This document shows, one piece after another, positions 54,547 to 64,000 of a stretch of 64,000 bases of DNA (the stretch's first letter is position 1; each line of letters begins with the position of its first letter). Source of the DNA: an uncultured Ruegeria sp. (GTDB lineage: Bacteria > Pseudomonadota > Alphaproteobacteria > Rhodobacterales > Rhodobacteraceae). The stretch is taken from contig NZ_CANMQQ010000009.1 of the NCBI RefSeq assembly GCF_947500045.1, positions 62,001 through 126,000 of the forward strand, in the 5' to 3' direction. The notes under the pieces were generated by a model. The model saw nothing but the letters and a program-made list of their open reading frames with translations. It had not been told where the DNA came from and searched no databases. Made by a program: the position numbers and the translations under genes.

Positions 54547-55418
54547 ACGCCGCCCAGACCCTACGCGAACGATCCGAGGCCGAAGCATCCCGGCTGCCGC
54601 CTCTGTTGGCGCGCGCCGAGCAGTTGGCTGGAACCGTGTTGTTGGGTGATCATGGGCGCAGACGCTCGGGTCTGGGGGATGATTTCTGGCAATACCGCCC
54701 TGCACAGATCGGTGACAGTCGCCGCATGATCGACCACCGCCGTTCTGCGCGCGGAGACCAGCAATTTGTCCGCGAACGGGAGTGGCAGATTGCGCAGTCG
54801 ATCATGTTATGGGTCGATCAGGGCGCGTCGATGCGGTTTGCCTCAGACAAGATCCTGCCGACTAAGGCCGACCGTGCCCGCTTGCTAGGGCTGGCAACGG
54901 CCATCCTTCTAGTGCGTGGAGGGGAACGTGTTGGTCTGACCGGCACTACCTTGCCACCACGCAGAGGAAATGCACAGATCATACGGTTGGCACAGGCGTG
55001 GTCAGAAGATACGCAGACAGATTATGCTCCGCCCGAGCACCGCGCCATGATCCCGCATGCGCGTGCCGTGTTTATTTCAGATTTCCTTGGTCCGTTGGAT
55101 GAGGTTGAACTGGCCTTGACCAAAGCCGCCGACCGGGGGGTACGCGGTGTGTTGCTGCAGGTTCTGGACCCAAGTGAGGAATCCTTCCCCTATTCCGGAC
55201 GCACCATCTTTGAAAGTGTCGGTGGCACCGCCCGGCATGAAACACTGAAGGCCGCAGATCTGCGCGATCGCTATCTGAATCGCCTCGCGCAGCGCAAGGA
55301 TGCGTTGACACAACTCTGCCGCGCGACCGGTTGGCAAATGGGGTTGCACCACACGGACGATAGCGCTCAATCGGCTCTATTGTGGGTCTATCGTGCCTTG
55401 GATGGGGGTGCGCAATGA
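54543..55418 (+). CDS. DUF58 domain protein
   Basis: 291 residues. The DUF58 core motif is visible in GDDFWQYRPAQIGDSRRMIDHRRSAR, followed by a degenerate VWA-like fold (IMLWVDQGASMRF). No membrane segment precedes the domain, unlike many DUF58 proteins. It overlaps the MoxR gene and the following membrane-protein gene by ATGA. It probably forms the substrate-binding partner of the MoxR ATPase. Confidence 0.9.
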   Translation: MNAAQTLRERSEAEASRLPPLLARAEQLAGTVLLGDHGRRRSGLGDDFWQYRPAQIGDSRRMIDHRRSARGDQQFVREREWQIAQSIMLWVDQGASMRFASDKILPTKADRARLLGLATAILLVRGGERVGLTGTTLPPRRGNAQIIRLAQAWSEDTQTDYAPPEHRAMIPHARAVFISDFLGPLDEVELALTKAADRGVRGVLLQVLDPSEESFPYSGRTIFESVGGTARHETLKAADLRDRYLNRLAQRKDALTQLCRATGWQMGLHHTDDSAQSALLWVYRALDGGAQ

Positions 55419-58177
55419 CGGTTCTGGCGGGCATCGGCTTTACTGCGCCTTGGGTGCTGTTGGGGCTTTTGACCCTGCCGATCCTTTGGCTGATCCTGCG
55501 CGCCGTCCCACCCGCGCCGATCCGTCGTCTGTTCCCTGCCGTTACCTTGCTGCTGGGCCTGAAGGATGACGAAAGCGTCTCGGACCGCACACCGTGGTGG
55601 CTGTTGCTGCTCAGGATGCTGGCAGCTGCAGCGATCATTATCGGGCTGGCTGGACCGGTGCTGAACCCCTCGCGTGATGAAACTGGGTCCGGGCCGTTGT
55701 TGTTGGTGCTTGATGCCAGCTGGGCGGGCGCGACACGCTGGTCGTCGAAACTGGACCAGATCGACGCACAACTGACCGAGGCTGGGCGTGCCGGTCGCCC
55801 CGTATCGATCCTGCGCCTGACCGAGCCCGAGCCCCCTGTGTTCCAAGCCGCCGAGGCGTGGCGTGGGCGCCTGCCGGGTCTGACGCCGATGCCCTGGCAG
55901 CCCACCGATACGCAGATCGACCAAACATTGGCAGCGCTAGAGCAGGTAGAGGGCGGGTTTGACACCCATTGGTTCAGTGACCGGCTGTCGTATGACGGGC
56001 ATGATCGGCTTGTCTCGGCCCTGCAAGGGCGCGGCAATGTGATCGTTTACCAATTCGCCGCACCGGTAACCGCGATCCTGCCAGCCACCTATCAGGACGG
56101 CGCAATACAACTCAGTGTATTGCGCGCCAATCCGGGTCCGGCGGAAAGCGTCACGGTTCTGGCGCAAGGGCGTGATCCTGCAGGTGCGATGCGCGTGCTG
56201 CACTCCACGCCGATGGAATTTGAAAACGGCTCTATGCAAGAACAAATCGATCTTGCACTGCCTTCGGAACTGCGTGCGCGGATTACCCGGTTCGAGCTTC
56301 AGGGCGAACGCTCTGCCGGTGCAGTGACGTTGACGGATGACAGCTTGCGCCGACGCGAGGTGGCGCTGATCGCAGGTACTCTGAACCGCGAAGGGTTGGA
56401 GTTGTTGTCGCCGCTACACTACCTGACCCAAGTGCTGATCCCGACCGCCGATTTTGTCGACGGTGGCTTGACCGAAGTATTACCCGCCAACCCCGATGTG
56501 ATCGTATTGGCGGATGTGGCCAAACTATCTGCTTCAGAACAGGCTGATGTCGTCGAGTGGGTCGAACAAGGTGGTTTGTTGCTGCGTTTCGCCGGTCCCC
56601 GCATGGCGGCCAGCGATCTAGGGCGTGATGACGAAGATACGCTGCTGCCGGTTCGCCTGCGCAGCGGCGGCCGCTCGGTTGGCGGCGCCATGAGTTGGGG
56701 TGAGGCAAAGGGGCTTGCGCCCTTCGCTGAAAACTCGCCGTTTTATGGGTTAGAGATCCCCGAGGACGTGTCTGTGACCACTCAAGTCATGGCGCAACCA
56801 GACCCTAATCTGGCGGATCGGGTGATTGCTTCGCTTTCTGACGGCACACCCTTGGTGACCCGCAAACCTCTGGGGCTGGGGCAGGTGGTGTTGTTCCATG
56901 TGACGGCAGATGCTGAATGGTCCAGCCTGCCACTGTCCGGGCTGTTTGTAGAGATGTTGGACCGGCTGGCCGTCGCGTCAGCGGCCAAATCGCGGCAAGA
57001 AGAACAGATGCAGGGCACCGTGTGGGAACCGGTCCAGATACTGGACGGCTTCGGTACATTGACCGATGCGGGAACGCTGGCGGGGGTTGACGGGGTCGAA
57101 CTGGTTTCGGGCCAGATTGGACCAGACCTGCGCCCTGGGCTCTACGAGAGTGGCAAGCAGAAACTCGCACGCAATGTGTTGGCCGAGGATGCGCTGCTGT
57201 CGCCGGTAATCTGGCCTGCCGATGTCCCCATCCGCGGGCAGGAGATCACGACAGAGACGCCGCTTGCGGGCGTGTTGCTGAGCCTCGCGCTCGTGTTACT
57301 GACGATCGACGTTATCGTGTCGCTGGCCCTCTCAGGGCGTTTGGGTCTGGCGCGCGCAGCGGCAGTGGCGCTGGGCGCGCTGCTGATTGCACCGGATGCA
57401 CAGGCGCAGACGCCGGGTGATACCGATTTCGCGCTGAGTGCAACACATGAACTGGTTTTGGCCCATGTGCTGACAGGGGATTCTCAGGTCGACAGTATCG
57501 CGTTGGCAGGGCTGCGCGGGCTTGTGCAGACGCTGCATTTCCGTACTTCGGTCGAACCTGCCGATCCGGTTGGTGTTGATCTGGAGCGGGATGAACTTGC
57601 ATTCTTCCCACTGCTCTATTGGCCGATTACACCCGATCAGCCGCAGCCATCAGCGGGGGCTTATGCCAAGCTCAACGCTTATCTACGGTCAGGCGGCATG
57701 ATCCTATTCGATACGCGTGACGCCGATATCGCCGGCTTCGGGGCGTCCAGCCCCAATGGGCGCAAGCTACAACAGTTGGCGGCTCCTCTGAATATCCCTT
57801 CGTTAGAGCCTGTTCCACGAGATCACGTCCTGACCCGTGCCTTCTATCTGTTGCAGGATTTCCCCGGACGCTATTCGGGTACCGAGGTTTGGGTCGAGGC
57901 CGCGCCGCCGGACGCCGAGCAGATTGAGGGGATGCCGTTCCGAAACCTCAACGACAACGTGACCCCGGTGGTAATCGGTGGCAACGACTGGGCCGGAGCC
58001 TGGGCTGTGGACCGCAACGGGCAGGCCCTGTTACCGGTCGGACGAGGTTACGCCGGGGAACGACAGCGTGAGCTTGCTCATCGTTTTGGAGTCAATCTGG
58101 TGATGCATGTGCTGACCGGGAATTACAAATCCGATCAGGTTCACGTGCCCGCCCTTCTGGACAGGTTGGGACAATGA
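55415..58177 (+). CDS. BatA/DUF4159 membrane protein
   Basis: 920 residues from ATG 55415. An N-terminal BatA-type membrane region (helices at about 9-26 and 62-80) precedes a VWA-like periplasmic part (LLLVLDASWAGATRWSSKL). A second pair of helices lies near 615-665. The C-terminal approx. 210 residues are DUF4159 (ELAFFPLLYWPITPDQPQPS, GGMILFDTRDADIAGFG, ENGxx-like NGRKLQQLA), which resembles a class I glutamine-amidotransferase fold. Part of the MoxR operon; function unknown, perhaps envelope complex assembly. Confidence 0.87.
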   Translation: MTVLAGIGFTAPWVLLGLLTLPILWLILRAVPPAPIRRLFPAVTLLLGLKDDESVSDRTPWWLLLLRMLAAAAIIIGLAGPVLNPSRDETGSGPLLLVLDASWAGATRWSSKLDQIDAQLTEAGRAGRPVSILRLTEPEPPVFQAAEAWRGRLPGLTPMPWQPTDTQIDQTLAALEQVEGGFDTHWFSDRLSYDGHDRLVSALQGRGNVIVYQFAAPVTAILPATYQDGAIQLSVLRANPGPAESVTVLAQGRDPAGAMRVLHSTPMEFENGSMQEQIDLALPSELRARITRFELQGERSAGAVTLTDDSLRRREVALIAGTLNREGLELLSPLHYLTQVLIPTADFVDGGLTEVLPANPDVIVLADVAKLSASEQADVVEWVEQGGLLLRFAGPRMAASDLGRDDEDTLLPVRLRSGGRSVGGAMSWGEAKGLAPFAENSPFYGLEIPEDVSVTTQVMAQPDPNLADRVIASLSDGTPLVTRKPLGLGQVVLFHVTADAEWSSLPLSGLFVEMLDRLAVASAAKSRQEEQMQGTVWEPVQILDGFGTLTDAGTLAGVDGVELVSGQIGPDLRPGLYESGKQKLARNVLAEDALLSPVIWPADVPIRGQEITTETPLAGVLLSLALVLLTIDVIVSLALSGRLGLARAAAVALGALLIAPDAQAQTPGDTDFALSATHELVLAHVLTGDSQVDSIALAGLRGLVQTLHFRTSVEPADPVGVDLERDELAFFPLLYWPITPDQPQPSAGAYAKLNAYLRSGGMILFDTRDADIAGFGASSPNGRKLQQLAAPLNIPSLEPVPRDHVLTRAFYLLQDFPGRYSGTEVWVEAAPPDAEQIEGMPFRNLNDNVTPVVIGGNDWAGAWAVDRNGQALLPVGRGYAGERQRELAHRFGVNLVMHVLTGNYKSDQVHVPALLDRLGQ

Positions 58178-60219
58178 CCGGAACTGTCATCTTTGACCCG
58201 CTGATCCCGTGGCCTATTCTGACCTTTGTGGCAATGGTCGCCCTGTCGGGCGTTATTCTGGCCCTCTGGCGCGGCCTATCGGGTTGGGCTTTGCGCGGGT
58301 TGGCGGGCTTGATCATCCTCGCGGCACTCAGCGGCCCAGTCTATCAGGCCGAGGACCGTGCGCCGCTAACCGATATCGTGTTGATGATCGAGGATGAAAG
58401 CGCCAGCCAAACCCTATCGGATCGCTCCGAACAAACGACACAGACGGCCAACGCCCTCGCAACTGAGATTGAAGCCCGCGACAATACCGAGCTGCGCCGG
58501 ATCAGGGTCGGCGATAGCGAAGGGGACGAAGGCACGCAGGTCATGGCTGCTTTGAACGCCGCGCTCGCCGAAGAACCCCGCGCGCGGATCGCTGGAATTC
58601 TGGTTGTTTCAGACGGTATCGTCCATGACGCGGATCAAGCACCCGATTTGCCTGCTCCGATGCATTTGCTGCGGACCGGGCGCAAGGATGATTGGGATCG
58701 TCGCCTGATTGTGCGCAATGCCCCCGCCTTTGCCATTATCGGTGAGCCTGTGACCCTCACGCTGCGTGTCGAAGATACCGGCGCTGCGCCTATCGGTGCC
58801 GCAAGCGCGCCGCTTGAGATATCTGTGGATGGGGCCGAACCCGAGCAATTCACCATTCCAATCGGTCTGGACGTCGAGTTGCCAATCACTCTGCCGCATG
58901 GTGGGCGGAACGTCATCCAATTCACTGTGCCCGAGGCTGAAGGCGAACTGACCGATCGCAACAACACCGCTCTGATCCAGATGAACGGCGTGCGCGATCG
59001 CCTGCGTGTTCTGCTGGTATCGGGTGAGCCGCATCCGGGCGGGCGCACTTGGCGCAACCTGCTGAAATCCGACAGTTCCGTGGATCTGGTTCATTTCACC
59101 ATTCTGCGGCCACCGGAAAAGCAGGATGGCGTACCGGTTGATGAGCTTTCGCTGATCGCCTTTCCCACGCGCGAGCTGTTTCTCGAAAAGATCAACGATT
59201 TCGATCTGATCATCTTCGACCGCTATAAGCGGCGTGGGATATTGCCTGCAATTTATCTGGACAATGTCGGTGACTATATCGTCAACGGTGGCGCCGTACT
59301 GGTCGCAGCTGGCCCTGATTTTGCGACAGCCGACAGCCTGTTCCGGTCTCCGCTTGGTCCTGTTTTGCCCGCAAAACCCAGCGCGCGTGTGTATGAGGAA
59401 CGATTCGTCCCCATGGTCACGGATTTGGGGCAACGCCACCCGGTGACCACCAATCTGGGTGACGCTGAAACATGGGGCGCCTGGTTGCGTCAGATTGATG
59501 TGAGCCAGCTGTCCGGTGATCTGTTGATGACGGGCGTGGATGATCGCCCACTGCTGGTGTTGGACCGTGTGGGTGAGGGCCGTGTGGCCCTGATGGCCTC
59601 TGATCACGCCTGGCTCTGGAGCCGAGGATTTGAAGGGGGCGGCCCGCAATTGGAGCTGCTACGCAGGCTTGCGCACTGGATGATGAATGAACCCGAGCTT
59701 GAGGAAGAGGCGCTATGGGCCGAGGCGAACGGCCAGTCCATGCGGATTATCCGACAAACTCTGGAAAATGAGGTTGGACCCGTGACCGTAACCCGCCCCA
59801 ACGGTGACACCTTGGACATCACGCTGAACCAAGTCTCACCCGGCCGGTTCGAGGCGCAGTATTTCGGCCCTGAGATTGGCCTTTATCGTCTGGAAGAGGG
59901 TGCGCATTCTGCAGTGATTGGTTTGGGTCCCGCCGCGCCCAAGGAATTCGAACGCACCATCGCGACCGATGAGATACTCAGCCCGGTTCTGGCCAGCCTG
60001 CGCGGTGGAACGATCCAGGTCGAAGATGGTTTGCCCGCGATCCGCGATGTCCGGGTTGGTCGCCCAGCGGCGGGTCGGGGCTGGATCGGCCTGACCCCAC
60101 GCGAGGCTTATGAAACCCGCGACGTCACGCAGGCGGGATTGCTTCCGCCTTGGTTGGTTTTGCTGCTTGCCGGTGGTTTCCTGCTGGGTGGTTGGTTGCG
60201 CGAAGGTCGGCGCTCGTAA
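58174..60219 (+). CDS. Membrane protein with glutamine-amidotransferase-like fold
   Basis: 681 residues with two N-terminal helices (about 10-31 and 34-55) and one C-terminal helix (LLPPWLVLLLAGGFLLGGW), leaving a large periplasmic part. VWA-like DIVLMIEDESASQT replaces the usual DxSxS metal site. The segment LIIFDRYKRRGILPAIYLDN with the later GGAVLVAAGPDF looks like a GATase1-like domain without its Cys. Last gene of the MoxR operon, ATGA-coupled. It probably works with the preceding protein. Confidence 0.85.
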   Translation: MTGTVIFDPLIPWPILTFVAMVALSGVILALWRGLSGWALRGLAGLIILAALSGPVYQAEDRAPLTDIVLMIEDESASQTLSDRSEQTTQTANALATEIEARDNTELRRIRVGDSEGDEGTQVMAALNAALAEEPRARIAGILVVSDGIVHDADQAPDLPAPMHLLRTGRKDDWDRRLIVRNAPAFAIIGEPVTLTLRVEDTGAAPIGAASAPLEISVDGAEPEQFTIPIGLDVELPITLPHGGRNVIQFTVPEAEGELTDRNNTALIQMNGVRDRLRVLLVSGEPHPGGRTWRNLLKSDSSVDLVHFTILRPPEKQDGVPVDELSLIAFPTRELFLEKINDFDLIIFDRYKRRGILPAIYLDNVGDYIVNGGAVLVAAGPDFATADSLFRSPLGPVLPAKPSARVYEERFVPMVTDLGQRHPVTTNLGDAETWGAWLRQIDVSQLSGDLLMTGVDDRPLLVLDRVGEGRVALMASDHAWLWSRGFEGGGPQLELLRRLAHWMMNEPELEEEALWAEANGQSMRIIRQTLENEVGPVTVTRPNGDTLDITLNQVSPGRFEAQYFGPEIGLYRLEEGAHSAVIGLGPAAPKEFERTIATDEILSPVLASLRGGTIQVEDGLPAIRDVRVGRPAAGRGWIGLTPREAYETRDVTQAGLLPPWLVLLLAGGFLLGGWLREGRRS

Positions 60220-60283
60220 GACTTAAGCACTTTTTCATGCTCTCCCTTGATGCTCTGCGCTGAGTATTGCGGGAAAACTGGTC

Positions 60284-62497
60284 ATGAGTCTTGCAGAAAA
60301 ACTGGCACAGGAGCGTCGGGCACGTCTGGCGGCTGAGCGTCTTTTGCACCTGAAACAAGCCGAACTGTCCGCGGCCAACCGCAAACTGGGGCGCCATGCC
60401 ATCGCCCTGACGCGTCAGATCGACGAAACTCAGGCTGAGGTTGCGACGATTCGCGACGAGAACGAAAAGGTCAAATCCGATCTCACGGTGGCCCATGCCA
60501 AGATCGAAGTGGCCGAACGCCGATTGTGGCACTCGATCCAGACTATCCCTGACGGGTTTGCCTTTTTCGACTGCAACAATACGCTGATCGGTGCCAACGC
60601 TGCCTATCTCAGCGTTTTTGATGGGCTGGAAGAAGTTGCGCCGGGCATTACCTATCCCCGTATCCTTGAGATTCTGACCCATGAAGGGATCGTGGATATC
60701 GGCACGGAACAGGCCGAGGACTGGCAGGCACGTTTACTTGCACGCTGGGATCAACCATATCCCGAGCCCGAAGTGATTCAGCTGTGGAATGGCCAGTATA
60801 TCCGGCTGATTGATCAACGCGGTCATGGCGGTGATGTGTTGAGCCTTGCGTTGAACATTACCGCCTCGGTCCGGCATGAAGCTGAATTGAACGCGGCCCG
60901 CGAACGGGCCGAGGCCGCCAACCGCGCCAAATCCGCCTTTCTGGCGAATATGAGCCACGAGATTCGCACGCCGATGAATGGCATCGTTGGAATGACCGAA
61001 CTGCTGACCGAAACCCCATTGAATGAAGAGCAGCGGCTCTATCTCAATACGATTCGCAACTCGGGTGAGGCGCTGCTTGTCATCATCAATGATGTTCTGG
61101 ACTACTCAAAAATCGAAGCTGATCGGCTGTCTCTGCATCCCGAGAAATTCGATCTGGAGCGTTGCATTCTAGAAGTCGCCATGTTGCTTCAGCCCAGTGT
61201 TCGGGACAAAGGGCTAAATCTATTGGTCGATTACGACCTGTTTCTGCCGACACTTTTTGTGGGTGACCCTGGGCGCATTCGTCAGATTCTGACCAATCTT
61301 GTGGGCAATGCCGTCAAATTCACCACCGAAGGCCATGTCCTGATCCGTGTCACCGGCGTACCCGACGCCGGGGCGCAGAGATGTGATATCCATATCGCGA
61401 TCGAGGACACGGGCATCGGTATCGAAGCAGATAAAGTGACGCATATCTTTGGTGAATTCAATCAGGTCGAAGATGCACAGAACCGCCAGTTCGAAGGTAC
61501 CGGGCTGGGATTGGCGATTACCAAACGCCTGATCAGCATGATGGGTGGGAATGTCTGGGTTGAAAGCGAAGCGGGCCGGGGTTCGTGTTTCGGATTTCGT
61601 ATATCTCTGCCCACTGCAGAGGGTCCACAACCTGCCCCGCCCGATCTTGCCGGTCGGTTGCGCCACGTGCTGGTGGTCGAGGATCTGGCCGTGAACCGTG
61701 CGATCCTGACCAAGCAATTGGATCGGCTTGGGTCACGTGTTTCAGCATGCGCGACTGGGACCGAGGCGCTGTCGCTTATTGATGGTTCAGTTGATCTGAT
61801 CCTATGCGATCATGATCTTCCGGACATGGATGGGCTGGAGCTTGCGACGACCTTTCGTGACAAGGGGTGGAAAGATTTGCCGATTGTCGTGATGTCAGCC
61901 AACCCAGCTACGATACGTGTCGATCCCGCCCACCATCTGATCGAAGGCGTGTTACAAAAACCTATTCCGCGGGCCGAGCTGTTTTCCCGCTTACTGGCCC
62001 TTGGTGAGCCAGTATTCAAGCAGAGCCGCAGCGAAGAACACGAAGCCATTGTGGACCACCAACCAATACCCCAGCAGGATCAGCGGCAAATGCGTGTCTT
62101 GGCCGCAGAAGATAACCGAACCAACCAGTTGATCCTGAAAAAGATGACAAAGGATCTGAGCATTGATCTGCGTTTTGTCTCAAACGGGTTGGAGGCGGTT
62201 GAAGCCTTTACAAGTTTTGATCCCGACCTGATCTTCATGGATATTTCAATGCCGAAGATGGACGGCAAAGAAGCAACCGGAGAAATTCGACGCCGTGAGA
62301 TCGGAACCGGTCGCCGGGTGCCGATCGTGGCACTGACAGCGCATGCCATGGCCGGAGACGATCAGGGCATCCTCGATGCGGGGCTCGATCACTACATGAC
62401 GAAACCGCTGCATAAGCAGCTGATTCAGCAAATGATCCTAAAGCACTGCCCCGACGGCGCTTGCCCGGTCGATGAAAGCACTGAACCCGCAAGCTGA
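60284..62497 (+). CDS. Orphan hybrid sensor histidine kinase with two receiver domains
   Basis: 737 residues with no membrane segment, so cytosolic. A coiled coil covers about 1-80 and is followed by a PAS-like domain (about 83-200: [21 protein letters not shown]). HisKA has phospho-acceptor His225 in [12 protein letters not shown], and the HATPase_c has the N, G1 and G2 boxes ([31 protein letters not shown]). Receiver 1 carries Asp509 in [11 protein letters not shown] and receiver 2 carries Asp653 in [11 protein letters not shown]. No HPt domain or response-regulator gene is adjacent. ATG 60284 follows the MoxR operon by 64 nt. Confidence 0.92.
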   Translation: MSLAEKLAQERRARLAAERLLHLKQAELSAANRKLGRHAIALTRQIDETQAEVATIRDENEKVKSDLTVAHAKIEVAERRLWHSIQTIPDGFAFFDCNNTLIGANAAYLSVFDGLEEVAPGITYPRILEILTHEGIVDIGTEQAEDWQARLLARWDQPYPEPEVIQLWNGQYIRLIDQRGHGGDVLSLALNITASVRHEAELNAARERAEAANRAKSAFLANMSHEIRTPMNGIVGMTELLTETPLNEEQRLYLNTIRNSGEALLVIINDVLDYSKIEADRLSLHPEKFDLERCILEVAMLLQPSVRDKGLNLLVDYDLFLPTLFVGDPGRIRQILTNLVGNAVKFTTEGHVLIRVTGVPDAGAQRCDIHIAIEDTGIGIEADKVTHIFGEFNQVEDAQNRQFEGTGLGLAITKRLISMMGGNVWVESEAGRGSCFGFRISLPTAEGPQPAPPDLAGRLRHVLVVEDLAVNRAILTKQLDRLGSRVSACATGTEALSLIDGSVDLILCDHDLPDMDGLELATTFRDKGWKDLPIVVMSANPATIRVDPAHHLIEGVLQKPIPRAELFSRLLALGEPVFKQSRSEEHEAIVDHQPIPQQDQRQMRVLAAEDNRTNQLILKKMTKDLSIDLRFVSNGLEAVEAFTSFDPDLIFMDISMPKMDGKEATGEIRRREIGTGRRVPIVALTAHAMAGDDQGILDAGLDHYMTKPLHKQLIQQMILKHCPDGACPVDESTEPAS

Positions 62498-62606
62498 TAT
62501 GAAATCTCATCCAAAGACGGTTCCGTCATCTGGTTAAGATACCCTGGCGAGCGCACGAGGTTAGCCCCTGATCTATTCTTACGGTGAGGCAAGCCCAAAA
62601 AACCAT

Positions 62607-63377
62607 TTAGGTGCTATAGGGACGCACAAACACGGGTCTGTCCTCTTCCGACAATTCTGCGCGGTACTCGTATCCGCCTGTGTCGAAATCCAGAAGGCCA
62701 TTGGGATCGGTCAGCCGATGCTGGATCACATACCGCGCCATTGCGCCGCGTGCTTTCTTTGCGAAGAAACTGACGATCTTGGGGGTGCCACCCTTGTCTT
62801 CCATGAAGACCGGCGTAATGACGCGCAATTTCAGCGCCTTCAGATCGACCGCGCCAAAATACTCTTGGCTCGCGCAGTTCACCAGAACACCGGTTTCTAT
62901 CTGACCCGCTTGCGCATTCAAGGCTTTGCTCAATTGATCGCGCCAGTATTCATACAAGTTCCTGCCGCGGCGGGTTTTCAGCTTGCTTCCCATCTCAAGG
63001 CGATAAGCCTGAATTGCGTCCAGCGGTCGCAAAACACCATAAAGACCCGACAATATACGCAAGTGATCCTGCGCCCAGTCCATTTCCTGGGCATCCAGCG
63101 ATGCGGCTTCCAGCCCTTGATAGGTGTCACCCGCAAAAGCAAGCGCTGCAGGGCGGGTGGCATCCGCATCTGGCGCACCAGAAAAGATCCGGTATCGGTC
63201 CCTGTTCAGACGTGCCAGGTCGTCGCTTAGGTCCATCAGCTTTTTCAAGTCGCCCAAGGTCAGGTTCCGCGCGGTCTTTGAAAGCCGGATCGCGTCATCC
63301 TGAAAGTCGGGCTGCGTGACCTCGACATCGCGCTCGCTCCAGTCCAACCGCTTGGCCGGGGAAATCACTACCAGCAT
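62607..63377 (-). CDS. yaaA: Peroxide stress protein YaaA
   Basis: 256 residues of the DUF328/UPF0246 family, which in E. coli is OxyR-controlled and limits free iron during peroxide stress. Diagnostic segments are MLVVISPAKRLDW at the N-terminus, FAGDTYQGLEAASL, LSGLYGVLRPLDAIQAYRLEMG and VNCASQEYF, then FFAKKARGAMARY. No OxyR site could be recognised upstream. It lies 33 nt downstream of the recQ stop, same strand. Confidence 0.93.
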   Translation of the reverse strand: MLVVISPAKRLDWSERDVEVTQPDFQDDAIRLSKTARNLTLGDLKKLMDLSDDLARLNRDRYRIFSGAPDADATRPAALAFAGDTYQGLEAASLDAQEMDWAQDHLRILSGLYGVLRPLDAIQAYRLEMGSKLKTRRGRNLYEYWRDQLSKALNAQAGQIETGVLVNCASQEYFGAVDLKALKLRVITPVFMEDKGGTPKIVSFFAKKARGAMARYVIQHRLTDPNGLLDFDTGGYEYRAELSEEDRPVFVRPYST

Positions 63378-63410
63378 ATCCGCCCTCGTTTCTTGCCTGT
63401 CTTGCGGTAT

Positions 63411-64000
63411 CTAGCCCGCCTGACGCAACACGTCCAGAAAAGCGGCACCAAACCTTTCGTGACGACGATCACCCAACACTTGCTCTATGCCGCGCGGGTC
63501 ATCGGCGCGCATCTGAGCGACCTTGGCCAATTGCGAGGCCGAGCAGGTCAGCGGTTTGTCGATCCCCTCTGGCCCGCGCGCCAGATCGTTTTGCGCGGCC
63601 AGCAATCGATCGTAGATCTCGCCCTGATCTCGCCCTGCCAATTTGCGGCGCGCCGGATGAACAGGAGCGATTTCGCCCGCGACAACCTCTAGGAAAGTAT
63701 CGCCGTATCGTTCCAGCTTTTTTGCCCCCACACCACCAATTCGGGCCATCTCGTCCAGTGTTCCGGGGCGTTTTTCGGCCATTTCAATCAGAGTGCGGTC
63801 GGGGAAAATCACATACGCAGGCACCCGCGCGGATTCTGCCAAGGTGCGGCGCTTGGCCTTGAGTGCCGAGAGCAGCGGTGCGTCTTCTTCGGCCACCATC
63901 GCCTTGACGGCTGGGCGACGGTTTGCTGTGCGGATCGTGTCCTTGCGCAAGTCGATCTGTGCCTCGCCCTTCAGAATAGGCTTGGCCGCTTCGGTCATGC
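63411..64000 (-). CDS. recQ: ATP-dependent DNA helicase RecQ, C-terminal part (5' end beyond window)
   Basis: The frame is open to the right edge, so only the C-terminal part (about 196 residues) is seen. It includes the HRDC domain: LLSALKAKRRTLAESARVPAYVIFPDRTLIEMAEKRPGTLDEMARIGGVGAKKLERYG, in short pieces identical in style to RecQ. After this comes an extra approx. 85-residue tail (HPARRKLAGRDQGEIYDRLLAAQ), a second HRDC-like helical unit found in alphaproteobacterial RecQ. Helicase and zinc-binding domains lie outside the window. Confidence 0.85.
   Translation of the reverse strand, partial: MTEAAKPILKGEAQIDLRKDTIRTANRRPAVKAMVAEEDAPLLSALKAKRRTLAESARVPAYVIFPDRTLIEMAEKRPGTLDEMARIGGVGAKKLERYGDTFLEVVAGEIAPVHPARRKLAGRDQGEIYDRLLAAQNDLARGPEGIDKPLTCSASQLAKVAQMRADDPRGIEQVLGDRRHERFGAAFLDVLRQAG

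Noticed and set aside
53512-54705. Long minus-strand open frame (397 codons) opposite the MoxR gene
   Set aside because: Antisense shadow of a GC-rich gene; no domain resemblance, while the plus strand has clear AAA+ motifs.
58609-59649. Minus-strand open frame (346 codons) opposite the last gene of the MoxR operon
   Set aside because: Antisense shadow; the plus-strand gene is ATGA-coupled to its neighbour.

Overview
The window looks like chromosomal DNA of a marine Rhodobacteraceae (Roseobacter-group) alphaproteobacterium. The support is a fbc-type petABC operon, a PetP/PetR regulator pair, an xseB-ispA block, a RibH2-type lumazine synthase behind an FMN riboswitch, glutathione-dependent formaldehyde dehydrogenase, GC-rich codon use, and a short intergenic repeat that I believe is common in this family. 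The organism assignment is inference from gene content.

Layout. 1-11.2 kb is housekeeping: ispA (cut by the left edge), xseB, an HDAC-like deacetylase, petR/petP, ilvE, an AraC regulator, cobO, transporters, aroC, ribH with its FMN riboswitch, and a PaiB-like flavin protein. 11.2-15 kb holds a cytochrome c and petABC with a strong terminator. 15-17.2 kb holds mtaB and dapF; this DapF has Ser where the family has its second catalytic Cys. 17.4-23.6 kb is an accessory stretch beginning at tRNA-Lys(UUU). It is more AT-rich and gene-poor, with a 1138-residue SF1 helicase-PLD nuclease fusion, an IalB-family protein and remnants of decayed catabolic genes.

23.6-37.5 kb is a complete-looking inositol module. 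One minus-strand operon runs iolD, a phytanoyl-CoA-dioxygenase-like gene, iolC, iolB, an aldolase and iolG. A plus-strand operon runs dehydrogenase, iolE-like, dehydrogenase. A LacI-family repressor and a three-gene sugar ABC transporter follow. Two perfect palindromes with the same 18-bp core lie exactly in the two divergent promoter regions, so the LacI protein probably controls transport and catabolism together.

37.5-42.6 kb is a five-gene overlapping operon (COG2907 flavoprotein, chalcone-isomerase-like, MFS transporter, two DUF3833 proteins) divergent from an SDR gene. Both flanking promoters carry TGATCC-N17-GTA, resembling RpoE-ChrR (singlet-oxygen) promoters. 42.6-53.5 kb is mixed housekeeping: I78 inhibitor lipoprotein, adhI, transporters, an ABC ATPase, polA, hyi. 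53.5-60.2 kb is a MoxR-DUF58-membrane-protein operon with ATGA overlaps. The window ends with an orphan hybrid histidine kinase, yaaA and the C-terminal part of recQ.

The best candidate for an unusual system is the helicase-PLD protein at 17872-21288. Its architecture matches what is described for single-protein (type II) Mokosh anti-phage systems.
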